NCBI GenBank assembly: GCA_038250235.1
Contig: JBBSCO010000056.1
Coordinates: forward strand, 1-18,613
Length of the DNA stretch: 18,613 nt
Direction: 5' to 3'
Source: JAAUTS01 sp038250235
GTDB lineage: Bacteria > Verrucomicrobiota > Verrucomicrobiia > Methylacidiphilales > JAAUTS01
Below the pieces are notes generated by a model. It did no database searches. It was not told the DNA's origin and was given only the letters and a program-made list of their open reading frames with translations. This document shows, piece after piece, positions 1 through 7,705 of this stretch (its first letter is position 1; every line of letters begins with the position of its first letter). The translations under genes and the position numbers were made by a program.

Positions 1-277
1 AAAACGCCCTGTTGCCCTACGTTGCTGCGGACTCCGCTTCCAGCGATGGAGATAATGCCACTTCGTGGCAAAGCAGACGAACCCAGGGGTTCTCGTCCCA
101 GTCAAAGGGAAGAAAAAAGTGGGTTGACTGTCGGGGAAAAAAAGGGAAAAACGCCCTGTTGCCCTACGTTGCTGCGGACTCCGCTTCCAGCGATGGAGAT
201 AATGCCACTTCGTGGCAAAGCAGACGAACCCAGGGGTTCTCGTCCCAGTCAAAGGGAAGAAAAAAGTGGGTTGACTG
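1..277 (-). repeat. Tandem 147-bp repeat carrying the tRNA-Lys 3' end
   Basis: Positions 1-130 recur without a visible difference at 148-277 (offset 147), so at least two units exist and the array may continue left of the window. Each unit ends (plus-strand right side) with 11 nt equal to the discriminator and 3' acceptor/T-stem end of the adjacent tRNA-Lys gene: 120-130 copies 267-277. On the tRNA strand each unit can form several hairpins: TGCCAC-GAA-GTGGCA, GAACCC-CT-GGGTTC and CGCT-GGA-AGCG. The layout recalls the E. coli tyrT locus, where repeats downstream of the tRNA each contain its 3' end. That is an analogy only, with no claim of homology. Long open frames across this block are repeat artefacts. 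Confidence 0.9.
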
Positions 278-289
278 GGACTCGAACCC
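234..289 (-). repeat. Inverted copy of the tRNA T-arm/acceptor just downstream of tRNA-Lys
   Basis: Plus-strand 234-252 equals the sense sequence of the tRNA 3' end (reverse complement of 271-289) at 17 of 19 positions. Only the central two bases differ (TC for GA). In the precursor transcript the T-arm and acceptor 3' strand could pair with this downstream copy through 11 contiguous pairs, a 2-nt mismatch and 6 more pairs, across an 18-nt spacer. Such pairing would compete with cloverleaf folding. Confidence 0.75.
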
Positions 290-338
290 AGAACCAATAC
301 CTTAAAAGGGTACTGCTCTACCATTGAGCTATCAACCC
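267..338 (-). tRNA. tRNA-Lys (anticodon UUU)
   Basis: Read on the minus strand, a full cloverleaf is present. The acceptor is GGGTTGA paired with TCAACCC, and the D-arm is GCTC/GAGC. The anticodon stem is GTACC/GGTAT around loop CTTTTAA, giving anticodon TTT. The T-arm is CTGGG-TTCGAGT-CCCAG, and the discriminator base is A. The 3' CCA is not encoded; CTT follows. The gene reads UUU-decoded lysine codons AAA/AAG. It is transcribed divergently from uvrB, with its own promoter about 30 bp upstream, and runs into the tandem repeat downstream. Confidence 0.95.
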
Positions 339-369
339 GAACGGATCGCCTTGAAAAAGCGAAGGGAAA

Positions 370-397
370 ATATCAACGCAAAGTTCCGAACTGTCAA
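370..397 (-). promoter_or_regulatory. Sigma70-type promoter of tRNA-Lys
   Basis: On the minus strand a consensus -35 TTGACA (392-397) is followed after 16 bp by TGATAT (370-375). Initiation would fall near position 362, giving a 5' leader of about 25 nt before the tRNA at 338. Position and quality fit a strong stable-RNA promoter. Confidence 0.7.
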
Positions 398-482
398 CCC
401 CGAAACCAGTCTTTTTTGAGGCTAAAAGGAGAGGCAAGTCGACATTTGTCATCCGGCAAATTTCATCCAGATTGAGAGGTTC

Positions 483-2507
483 ATGGATTTCAAACTTCAT
501 TCGCCCTACAAGCCTACGGGGGATCAGCCCTCAGCCATTGCCGAGATGACCCGCCGCCTTCAGGCCGGGGAAAAGCACAATGTGCTCCTGGGGGTTACGG
601 GCTCAGGAAAAACTTTCACCATGGCGAATGTCATCGCCACGTTGAACCGGCCTACTTTGGTGCTCTCGCACAACAAAACTCTCGCGGCCCAGCTTTACAG
701 TGAATTCAAACAATTCTTCCCCGAAAACGCGGTGGAGTATTTCGTCAGCTATTTCGATTATTACCAGCCTGAGGCCTACATTCCAAGAAGCGACACCTAC
801 ATTGAAAAGGATTCCAGCATCAATGAAGAGATCGAACGTTTAAGGTTATCGGCTTCCAGTTCTCTCATGACAAGGCGGGATGTGATCGTGGTGGCCAGCG
901 TTTCCTGCATCTACGGGTTCGCCAACCCGGAGGATTTCTACACCATGTTGCTGACGATCAAGCTGGGGGATATTCTGGGCCGGGATCAGTTGATCGGGCG
1001 CTTGGTGGATCTGCAATACATGCGGAATGACATTGCCTTCGAGCGGGCCAAGTTCCGCGTTCGCGGCGATGTGGTGGAAGTGTTTCCGGGAAATCTTTCG
1101 GACGAAGCGATCCGGATCGAATTTTTCGGGGATGAAGTGGACAGGATCAGTCATTTTGATCCTTTGACCGGGGTGGCCCTGATCGAAGCCAAGTTGGTGA
1201 CGATTTTTCCGGCCAAGCAATTTGTCACGCCACACGAAAAACTCCGGGCCGCCTTGACGGGTATCCGGACGGAGATGGAGGAGCGGATTCATGAGTTCGA
1301 GAAAAAAGGCAAACTACTCGAAGCCCAGAGGATCAAGATGCGGACGACCTATGACTTGGAGATGATGGAGGAGATGGGATTTTGCAACGGGATCGAAAAT
1401 TATTCACGCCATCTGAGCGGAAGACCTCCGGGTTCGAAACCGTTCACGCTGATCGACTTTTTCCCCAAGGACTTCCTCATGGTCATCGACGAATCGCATG
1501 TCTCTGTTTCCCAAGTGGGAGGGATGTTTGCAGGAGACCGTTCCCGCAAGACCGTTCTGGTTGATCACGGATTCCGTCTGCCTTCGGCCCTGGACAACAG
1601 GCCTTTGAATTTTGAGGAGTTCAGCGGGATGATGAACCAGGTGGTTTATGTTTCAGCCACTCCGGCCGAATACGAGGTGAAGCAGGCGGGCGGGCAGGTG
1701 GTGGAGCAGGTCATCCGTCCCACGGGTCTGATTGATCCGGTGATCCGGGTCCGTCCGCTGGTGGGGCAAATTGATGAATTGATTGCTGAAGCCGGTAAAC
1801 GGGTTGAGCGGAGTGAGCGTGTGTTAGTGACGACCTTGACCAAACGCACGGCTGAGGATCTGGCGGATTATCTTCGCGAGGCGGGGCTGAAAGTACAATA
1901 CATCCACTCGGAAGTGGATGCGGTCGAGCGGGTGGAAATTTTACGTTCGTTGAGGTCAGGAGCTTTCGATGTTCTTATAGGGATCAATCTGTTGCGTGAG
2001 GGGCTCGATTTGCCAGAGGTTTCGTTGGTGGCAATTCTGGATGCGGACAAAGAAGGGTTCCTGCGCTCGGAGACCTCCCTGATCCAGACGGCGGGACGTG
2101 CGGCGCGTCACCTGAACGGCGAAGTCATTCTTTTTGCAGACAGGATCACGGGGTCGATGCAGAAGTTGATCGATATCACGGCCAAACGCCGGGAGAAGCA
2201 AATTGCCCACAACAAAGCCAACAACATCACCCCCAAGTCGGTACAGCGTGGTATTCAGGAGAGCCTGAGCACTATCGTCCGGAACGGTTCGGAGAAGATC
2301 CAGGTCGAAGACATGGATGTGGCAGCGACGATCCAGCAATTGCAACAGGAGATGCTGGAGGCTTCGGAAAAACTGGAGTATGAGAAGGCCGCCTTGTTGA
2401 GGGATCAGATCCGTGAATTGCAGAGCATGAGCGGAGAGCCGGATTCCAGGTCGAAACCGGAGACGGTGAGTTACCGGAAGGGCAAGAGGAAGAAAATTAA
2501 AAAATAG
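483..2507 (+). CDS. uvrB: Excinuclease ABC subunit B (UvrB)
   Basis: UvrB is the DNA damage-verifying helicase-like subunit of UvrABC nucleotide excision repair in the cytoplasm. It takes damaged DNA from UvrA and recruits UvrC. The 674 residues match the usual length. Visible motifs are Walker A GVTGSGKT (37-44), the FDYYQPEAY segment (91-99) feeding the damage-probing beta-hairpin, DESH helicase motif II (336-339), an AGRAAR motif VI in the second helicase domain, and a C-terminal UVR domain (about 617-650) that contacts UvrC. The ATG at 483 is preceded by GAGAGG, ending 4 nt upstream, and the protein begins with the typical MDFKLHSPYKPTGDQP. The gene is monocistronic: tRNA-Lys diverges upstream and an intrinsic terminator follows. 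No LexA-like box was recognised. Identification is near certain. Confidence 0.98.
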   Translation: MDFKLHSPYKPTGDQPSAIAEMTRRLQAGEKHNVLLGVTGSGKTFTMANVIATLNRPTLVLSHNKTLAAQLYSEFKQFFPENAVEYFVSYFDYYQPEAYIPRSDTYIEKDSSINEEIERLRLSASSSLMTRRDVIVVASVSCIYGFANPEDFYTMLLTIKLGDILGRDQLIGRLVDLQYMRNDIAFERAKFRVRGDVVEVFPGNLSDEAIRIEFFGDEVDRISHFDPLTGVALIEAKLVTIFPAKQFVTPHEKLRAALTGIRTEMEERIHEFEKKGKLLEAQRIKMRTTYDLEMMEEMGFCNGIENYSRHLSGRPPGSKPFTLIDFFPKDFLMVIDESHVSVSQVGGMFAGDRSRKTVLVDHGFRLPSALDNRPLNFEEFSGMMNQVVYVSATPAEYEVKQAGGQVVEQVIRPTGLIDPVIRVRPLVGQIDELIAEAGKRVERSERVLVTTLTKRTAEDLADYLREAGLKVQYIHSEVDAVERVEILRSLRSGAFDVLIGINLLREGLDLPEVSLVAILDADKEGFLRSETSLIQTAGRAARHLNGEVILFADRITGSMQKLIDITAKRREKQIAHNKANNITPKSVQRGIQESLSTIVRNGSEKIQVEDMDVAATIQQLQQEMLEASEKLEYEKAALLRDQIRELQSMSGEPDSRSKPETVSYRKGKRKKIKK

Positions 2508-2571
2508 GATTTGACCTGCTGGTATACCAAATTGTTTCGAGTCGGCGACACAACGATGGGGAGGGTCGGTC

Positions 2572-2593
2572 AGGTCGCCAGAGGCGACTTTTT
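2572..2593 (+). terminator. Intrinsic terminator after uvrB
   Basis: A perfect 6-bp GC-rich stem GTCGCC-AGA-GGCGAC (extendable by two A/G-T pairs) is followed directly by TTTTT at 2589-2593. It lies 66-86 nt beyond the uvrB stop, as expected for its terminator. The remaining 2594-2702 shows no gene I can support. Confidence 0.85.
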
Positions 2594-2702
2594 AAAACGC
2601 GCCCGCTTCTTCGAGGCAGAATCAGCCTACCCAAGCGCTCGAACCACCAGTCCATTATCCGAGCTTTGGATTACTTCCGTGTCGACGTGTCGGATTTAAG
2701 GC

Positions 2703-3392
2703 TCAGTAAACCAGTGGGTCAGGAAAAACTTTTTTCTCTTTCGGAAAAAAACTGTCCGAAGTTCCTATAATGGGTCGCAGGCTGGAGGTCATCTGCAGGC
2801 AGACCAGAATAAACATGAAGGCCCAGACCACGATGTGTCCGTCGCCTTTGGTTCCGGCAAAGCGATACAAAAACCCCAGCCCGAAAAAGAGACCGATGGC
2901 CCAAAAAACTAAATTCAGGAAGGCGAAGAAAAACATGGAATCGGTTGACTGTGAAAAGACCCAGGAAATAGGGGCAAAGCCCAAAAGCAATACGCCGGTC
3001 AGGGCAATCATTCCCAAGAGAACAATCGCAATGGACTGGAGTCTTACCTCTATCCCGCCCAGGGCGGAGAAAATATAAAGGCTGGGCAAACAGATGGCAG
3101 CGGAAAAGAGCATGCCTCCGGCTATTTTCAGGGGAGCCGCCCATAATTGGGTGCCACCCGAGAAAAGACCCAGGACAAAGCCAAAAACGCCGAGCGAAAA
3201 AACGGCGATCAGTGGGAGGTGAAAACCGGTATTGGCGGCTGATTTAAAATGGATGTGATGGGCCAAAGCCCCAGGATTTCTCAATAACATCTCCAGACAG
3301 GTAATCATACCGGTCGGGGCGGGACTTGAGACAGGTTCGGGCGCAGGACTGGTGCCGACGACGGGGATTGGAGGAGGGGTCTGGTCATTCAT
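2703..3392 (-). CDS. Multi-pass membrane protein, function unknown
   Basis: This 229-residue protein has a proline-rich cytosolic-type N-terminus (about 1-27, with PPPIP and PAPEP) and then roughly five hydrophobic segments (about 57-80, 87-110, 117-142, 148-175, 184-205). That marks it as an inner-membrane protein. Near the C-terminus it carries QMTSSLRPIIG. The upstream pseudogene has the matching QLTYVFRPFFG, so the two are probably paralogous or members of one paired family. The spacing of 21 bp to the pseudogene's stop suggests an ancestral two-gene operon on the minus strand. I do not know the function and see no catalytic motif. The gene converges with uvrB, whose terminator lies between them. 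Confidence 0.8.
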   Translation of the reverse strand: MNDQTPPPIPVVGTSPAPEPVSSPAPTGMITCLEMLLRNPGALAHHIHFKSAANTGFHLPLIAVFSLGVFGFVLGLFSGGTQLWAAPLKIAGGMLFSAAICLPSLYIFSALGGIEVRLQSIAIVLLGMIALTGVLLLGFAPISWVFSQSTDSMFFFAFLNLVFWAIGLFFGLGFLYRFAGTKGDGHIVVWAFMFILVCLQMTSSLRPIIGTSDSFFPKEKKVFPDPLVY

Positions 3393-3413
3393 GGGATGTT
3401 CCCTGGATGGAGG

Positions 3414-4127
3414 TTAGAGGGAGTCAGAAAGATTCCGGAGGGAGTTGAAGAACACCAGATAGAAATTTCCGGCCATGGGATCGTCCCTGAGGAACTGGAC
3501 CTTTTCCAGAGGATTGCCAAAAAATGGACGGAAGACATAGGTAAGTTGGGCACCCAGAAAAAGGTTCCCGGCCAAGCAGGCGAAGAGGGTTTGTCGGGCG
3601 ATCCGTGGTGACGGGGTCAGATGTTGCAAAAGCTGATAAAGTTTCCAGTTTCCCAATGTGCCGGCATAGGCAATAAAAAAGGTATGAATTACAATCCCCA
3701 TGCTGTGGCCTTCTGAAGCATTGTCAGAAACAGAGTCAGGCAGGTCAAGGGTCACGAATAAAGCGATTGGACCGACCGCTGCAGCGATCAGGCTAAAGAG
3801 CTAGAAGTTTAGAAGGACACAAAGCGGGGTTTGGCGAAAACCGAGCTGAGAGCCCAAAATCATTGCCAGCAGGGTGTTTAAAAGGGAATTGGCCAGGCAG
3901 GTGAGGAGAATGATGAGGGGCAGTTTCATTCCGCTGAAAACCCCTTGGAGAGGAGATCGCCAAAAGCCGATGGAAAAGCCGTAGAGGCTGCAGCCGACGA
4001 AGATGATCCCTCAGCAGTAGAGAAAAGTTCGACGGGTATTCTGTTTTTCCAATCATCCCGCCATCATCCGGGAATCGGCCCGGGACAGGCCGTGGAAAAA
4101 TTCTGCGATGTTTCGGAGCTCCGCCAT
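3414..4127 (-). pseudogene. Membrane protein pseudogene with three in-frame nonsense codons
   Basis: A single continuous reading frame from ATG (4127) starts MAELRNIAEFFHGLSRADSR and ends NFYLVFFNSLRNLSDSL. It would encode about 237 residues but is interrupted by TGA (4053-4055), TGA (4011-4013) and TAG (3801-3803). No frameshift is needed: all three stops are in the same frame, and the sequence between them still reads as good membrane protein, for example WRSPLQGVFSGMKLPLIILL and FSLIAAAVGPIALFVTLDL. The 113-residue remnant from 3755 is only its C-terminal part. Hydrophobic segments occur throughout, and QLTYVFRPFFG near the end matches the downstream intact gene. Each stop can arise by one C:G-to-T:A transition, for instance from Trp TGG or Gln CAG. 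It could also reflect assembly error, but three independent stops make that less likely. Neighbouring genes use TGA and TAG as ordinary stops. Confidence 0.8.
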
Positions 4128-4197
4128 GTTTAAGCCCTCAGGATGGCGGGACGTTAGGGAAGGTCAAGCTTTGTGGCGCAAAGCTTGAAAATTATTA

Positions 4198-5379
4198 TCA
4201 GGACTGGCTTAGGCGTTTTTTGGGTTCGCCGACCAACATGGCGTGGGCTTCACGCAGAATTCCCGGGATTTTTTCACGGAAGGGATTGCCTTTGAAGGAT
4301 TGGCTAAGATCGACTGCGTCGAGGTCGTTGGCCTGTTGTCCAGCGAACCAGTGATCGGCATTGCCAAGAAGATTGTAGCGCATCTTGCCGTATTCGATCA
4401 TGTCGAGGGATTTGGCATAATTCCAGAGTCGTAGGATTTCCCAGACGTTGATGTGACCGGGGATGTCTTCGCAGCAGGGGATACCTTCCTCCCAGCGGTT
4501 GACCCAATCCTGGCCTAACGAGTTGGCGATGGCCCCGCGTAGTTTGGCTTCAATGGGAGGAACAACTTCATCGATGCGGTTGTAATCCTTCAGGGCGAGC
4601 ATGTGTTCGTCGAAATCGGAAGGTTTGCTGACGCCGAGGCTCAGGGTATGGACTTCCGGACGGCGGAAGCAGTAGAGATCGTTGAAGCGCATGGGCGAGA
4701 GTGGCTGGCAGAGTTTCTTTAGTTTTTTCGAAGGTTTGTAGAGAAGACCGCCTTTGTCGTTGGGGCTGATGATGAAGACGCCCATGTCCCGCTGGTGCGC
4801 TTCCTGTACGGCTTGCCAGTTGGAGTCGTTCACGAAATACCAGTGCAGGTTGACGTAGTCGAAGGCATCAGTGGCGATGGCATTGCGGATAACCTGGGAG
4901 GGGGCATGGGTGGAAAAGCCGATGTGGCGCACCCGGCCTTCGCGGCGGAGTTTTTCCGCAACTTCCAAGCAGCCGCCCTTAACCGTGCATAGGTCGAGAA
5001 GGTGCTGGTTGTTGATTCCGTGCAGGGAGAAAAGATCGACGTAGTCCAGCTTCAGGTAGGCCAAGGATTTATCAAAGTTGGCCAGGAATTCTCTGGGATC
5101 TTCATTTGGAGATACTTTGGTTTGGACGATGAGTTTTTCGCGGGGAAAGGTGGGAAGGATCGAACCGAGTTGCATTTCGGAACTGCCGTAGCCTCGGGCG
5201 GTTTCGATATGGTTGATGCCCAGATCAACGGAGCGGTGGATGCAGGCTTCGAGGTTTTCCTGATTGGCTTTGGGGACATCGGCGGGAGAAATATCCTGCC
5301 AGCTTTGCTGGTAACGCATGCCTCCGCAGGAAAAAACAGGGATTTGGAGATCGGTGCGGCCAAAGCGTCGATAGAACAT
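4198..5379 (-). CDS. Aldo/keto reductase family oxidoreductase
   Basis: A TIM-barrel NAD(P)H-dependent reductase of unknown substrate, 393 residues from the chosen start. The N-terminus MFYRRFGRTDLQIPVFSCGG is the standard AKR opening, so I place the start at 5379. The frame is open 53 codons further upstream, but that stretch lacks family character. Active-site landmarks are HIETARGYGSSE (the family's usual Asp is Glu here; Tyr is kept), VQTKV with the catalytic Lys, and DLFSLHG with the catalytic His. The C-terminal extension, with WEEGIPCCEDIPGHINV and YNLLGNADHWF, replaces the ferredoxin-like [4Fe-4S] tail found in relatives and keeps only a CC pair. It is transcribed alone, downstream of leuD, with no clear Shine-Dalgarno. 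Family is sure; substrate and role are unknown. Confidence 0.9.
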   Translation of the reverse strand: MFYRRFGRTDLQIPVFSCGGMRYQQSWQDISPADVPKANQENLEACIHRSVDLGINHIETARGYGSSEMQLGSILPTFPREKLIVQTKVSPNEDPREFLANFDKSLAYLKLDYVDLFSLHGINNQHLLDLCTVKGGCLEVAEKLRREGRVRHIGFSTHAPSQVIRNAIATDAFDYVNLHWYFVNDSNWQAVQEAHQRDMGVFIISPNDKGGLLYKPSKKLKKLCQPLSPMRFNDLYCFRRPEVHTLSLGVSKPSDFDEHMLALKDYNRIDEVVPPIEAKLRGAIANSLGQDWVNRWEEGIPCCEDIPGHINVWEILRLWNYAKSLDMIEYGKMRYNLLGNADHWFAGQQANDLDAVDLSQSFKGNPFREKIPGILREAHAMLVGEPKKRLSQS

Positions 5380-5538
5380 ATTTTTATAGAATAGGGGAAC
5401 GCGGAAAAAAGCAAGCGGGAGGGAAAGTGTATTATTGAGCTCTACGTAATAGAGTGAAACCAGCATGGGAGCAGGCCTTCCGGTAAGTCTCCTGAGGCGA
5501 TTCTTCGGGATGTCCGTTCTCCGAGGAAAGGAAGACAC

Positions 5539-5553
5539 GGAGGTCGTGCCTCC
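5539..5553. repeat. Short GC-rich hairpin downstream of leuD
   Basis: GGAGG-TCGTG-CCTCC forms a 5-bp stem 15 nt past the leuD stop (leuD reads on the minus strand). It may end leuCD transcription, but no T-run follows on the minus strand, so a factor-dependent or purely structural role is equally possible. Confidence 0.3.
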
Positions 5554-5568
5554 CTATTAAGGAGATTT

Positions 5569-6177
5569 TTAAGCCGCGACGTAGGGCAGGGATGCTGCGA
5601 CTTCATCGACCTTGTTATTGCCTTCCAGCAGCTCGGCAATTGGATCCCAATGGCCGCTGACCAGAACCTGGCGGGCACTTTCACGGATCTCGCAGGGAAA
5701 GGTTTTTCCGGCCGCTTTGACTGTTTTGGCTTCCAGATCAATGCCGATTTCGGTGGTTGGATCGTTCTGCACCAGTTCCTGCAATATCTGTCGGTCGGCT
5801 TTGCTGACAGTGACGCAGGGCATGCTCAGGGTGGTGGAGTTGCCGAAAAAGATTTCCGCAAATCCTTCCGCGATAACGGCCCGGATGCCGTAACGGTAGA
5901 TGGCCTGGGGGGCGTGCTCGCGGGAGGAGCCGCAGCCGAAGTTGTTGCCGGTGATGAGAATGGTGGCCTTCTTGTATTTTTCCTCGTTCAGGGGATGGGT
6001 CTTGGGGGTTTTCTTGCCGTCGTCATTGAAGCGCACGTCGTAAAACATAAATTCTCCGAGCCCGTCAAAGGTGACGCATTTCATGAAGCGGGCAGGGATG
6101 ATGCGGTCGGTATCGATGTCATCTCCCGGAACGGCTACAGCTGTTCCGGTTACTTTGCTGATTTTTTCTAAGGCCAT
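5569..6177 (-). CDS. leuD: 3-isopropylmalate dehydratase small subunit (LeuD)
   Basis: Swivel-domain subunit of isopropylmalate isomerase, which with LeuC converts 2-isopropylmalate to 3-isopropylmalate in leucine biosynthesis. The 202 residues match the family. Visible signatures are DDIDTDRIIPARF (19-31) near the N-terminus and GNNFGCGSSREHAP (77-90), which contributes substrate-binding Ser/Arg residues. The start MALEKISKVTG at ATG 6177 follows GGAAAC. It lies 45 bp after leuC on the same strand, so the two are co-transcribed. The gap contains AATTG-G-CAATT, an AT-rich palindrome. The product is clearly LeuD rather than an aconitase fragment because LeuC adjoins it. Confidence 0.97.
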   Translation of the reverse strand: MALEKISKVTGTAVAVPGDDIDTDRIIPARFMKCVTFDGLGEFMFYDVRFNDDGKKTPKTHPLNEEKYKKATILITGNNFGCGSSREHAPQAIYRYGIRAVIAEGFAEIFFGNSTTLSMPCVTVSKADRQILQELVQNDPTTEIGIDLEAKTVKAAGKTFPCEIRESARQVLVSGHWDPIAELLEGNNKVDEVAASLPYVAA

Positions 6178-6222
6178 AAGTGTTTCCTAGTTTGCAAATT
6201 ACAATTGCCAATTTCCAAGTGA

Positions 6223-7629
6223 TTAAGACGCGAAGACCTCGCGGGCGTCGCTGACTTTTCCGGTGATGGCGGCGGCGGCCACCATGGCGGGGCTCATGAG
6301 GAGCGTCCGTCCGGTGATGCTGCCCTGTCGGCCTTTGAAGTTGCGGTTGCTGGAGCTGGCGCACAATTGGTCGCCGACCAGCTTGTCAGGATTCATGGCC
6401 AGACACATGGAGCAACCGGCATCGCGCCATTCGAAACCTGCATCGCGGAAGGTCTGGGCAATGCCCATGGTTTCGCACAGACCGGCCACAACCTGGGAAC
6501 CGGGAACAGCGATGGCTTTGACCCCGGGTGCTACGTGGCGTCCTTTGATCAGGCGGGCGGTTTCCTGAAAATCGCTCAGACGCCCGTTGGTGCAACTGCC
6601 GATGAAGGCCACATCAATCTTCTTGCCTTTGATCGGGGTGTTGCCTTCGAACTTCATGTGTTCGAGAGCTTCCAGGATCAGGGCTTTTTCCGTTTCACCG
6701 GCGCTTTCAGGGGCGGGAATGTTTTCGTTGATAAAGACAGCCTGTCCGGGATTGATTCCCCAGGTGACGGTGGGCTCGATGTCCCCGGCCTTGAAGTTGA
6801 CGACGTCGTCGTAGTCTGCGCCGGGGTCTGAGGCGAAGGAGAGCCAACGGTTGACCGCAGCATCCCACTCACGATCTTTGGGGGAGTAAGGACGGCCTTT
6901 CAGGAATTCGCAGGTCTTCCCGTCGGGATTGACGTAACCGACGCGGGCCCCGCCTTCGATCGACATGTTGCAGACGGTCATGCGCTCTTCCATGCTGAAA
7001 TTGTCAAAGGTGCTGCCAGCGTATTCGTAGGCATAACCTGTCCCGCCATTGACACCCAATTTGCGGATGATGTGCAGGATGACGTCTTTGGCATAAACGC
7101 CGTGGCTGAGTTTCCCGTCCACGTTGATGCGGCGGACTTTCATCGAGCCGAGGGCCATGGTCTGGGTGGCGAGGACGTCGCGGACCTGGGTGGTGCCGAT
7201 GCCGAAAGCGATGGCGCCGAAGGCTCCGTGAGTGGAGGTGTGGGAATCGCCGCAGGCGATGGTGGTGCCGGGTTGGGTAATGCCTTGTTCGGGTCCGACC
7301 ACGTGCACGATGCCCTGTTTGCCTGTGCTGCGGTCAAAGAAGGTGACGTTAAATTCCTTACAGTTCTGACGCAGGGCTTTGATCATGGCGTCAGCCAGGC
7401 TGTCGGCATAGGGCTCGACGGCTTCGTCGGTCGGGACGATGTGGTCCACGGTGGCAAAGGTGCGGTGCGGGTAACGGACCTTGAGTCCGAGTTCGCGGAT
7501 CATGGCGAATGCCTGTGGGCTGGTGACTTCGTGGATGAGATGGGTGCCGATGAGGAGTTGGGTTTGTCCATTGGGCAGCTGACGGACGCTGTGGGCGTCC
7601 CATACTTTTTGAAACAGGGTCTTGGCCAT
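6223..7629 (-). CDS. leuC: 3-isopropylmalate dehydratase large subunit (LeuC)
   Basis: Catalytic, iron-sulfur subunit of isopropylmalate isomerase (second step of the leucine branch), a cytoplasmic LeuC-LeuD complex. Length 468 is typical of bacterial LeuC. The three [4Fe-4S] ligands are visible: Cys346 in GSCTNGR, and Cys406 and Cys409 in GCSMCLAMN. Other aconitase-fold landmarks are CGDSHTSTHGAFGA (127-140) and the C-terminal SSSNRNFKGRQG. It starts at ATG 7629 (MAKTLFQKVWDAH), with no recognisable Shine-Dalgarno. It leads a leuCD operon divergent from a LysR-type gene 76 bp away, which is a plausible regulator. Other leucine genes (leuA, leuB) are not in the window. Confidence 0.98.
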   Translation of the reverse strand: MAKTLFQKVWDAHSVRQLPNGQTQLLIGTHLIHEVTSPQAFAMIRELGLKVRYPHRTFATVDHIVPTDEAVEPYADSLADAMIKALRQNCKEFNVTFFDRSTGKQGIVHVVGPEQGITQPGTTIACGDSHTSTHGAFGAIAFGIGTTQVRDVLATQTMALGSMKVRRINVDGKLSHGVYAKDVILHIIRKLGVNGGTGYAYEYAGSTFDNFSMEERMTVCNMSIEGGARVGYVNPDGKTCEFLKGRPYSPKDREWDAAVNRWLSFASDPGADYDDVVNFKAGDIEPTVTWGINPGQAVFINENIPAPESAGETEKALILEALEHMKFEGNTPIKGKKIDVAFIGSCTNGRLSDFQETARLIKGRHVAPGVKAIAVPGSQVVAGLCETMGIAQTFRDAGFEWRDAGCSMCLAMNPDKLVGDQLCASSSNRNFKGRQGSITGRTLLMSPAMVAAAAITGKVSDAREVFAS

Positions 7630-7673
7630 GGAAAGAATATGCTCGATTTATTGATAAATAGGAAATATTAATT

Positions 7674-7691
7674 AGGTATCAAACGATACCT
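7674..7691. promoter_or_regulatory. Inverted repeat in the leuC / LysR divergent promoter (putative operator)
   Basis: AGGTATC-AAAC-GATACCT is a perfect 7-bp inverted repeat 14 bp before the LysR-type gene start and 44 bp before leuC. A second AT-rich palindrome, ATTTAT-TG-ATAAAT, sits at 7646-7659. LysR regulators usually bind dyads in such divergent gaps, so this is the best operator candidate. The arm plus T-run would also look like a terminator, but its position between divergent starts argues for an operator. Confidence 0.55.
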
Positions 7692-7705
7692 TTTTGTAAT
7701 CGATA

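Noticed and set aside
12..327. Two overlapping open frames of about 100 codons on the plus strand
   Set aside because: They are translations of the tandem repeat and of the antisense of tRNA-Lys; the internal repetition mirrors the DNA repeat and there is no start context.
2594..2702. tRNA-like stretch containing CTCGAACCACC
   Set aside because: The T-loop-like bases are not flanked by complementary stems, and no acceptor or anticodon arm can be drawn on either strand.
3801..4055. Reassigned TGA/TAG codons reading through the membrane-protein frame
   Set aside because: LysR-type, gltX, coaE and rho genes end at TGA and vapB at TAG, so a changed code is not supported; nonsense mutation is simpler.
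5380..5538. 53-codon upstream extension of the aldo/keto reductase
   Set aside because: The family's standard N-terminus starts at 5379; the extension lacks family character and overlaps the leuD downstream region.
5569..5600. Similarity between the leuD C-terminal LPYVAA codons and the left-edge repeat (TGCCCTACGT)
   Set aside because: Only a dozen or so bases match and the contexts differ; most likely chance.
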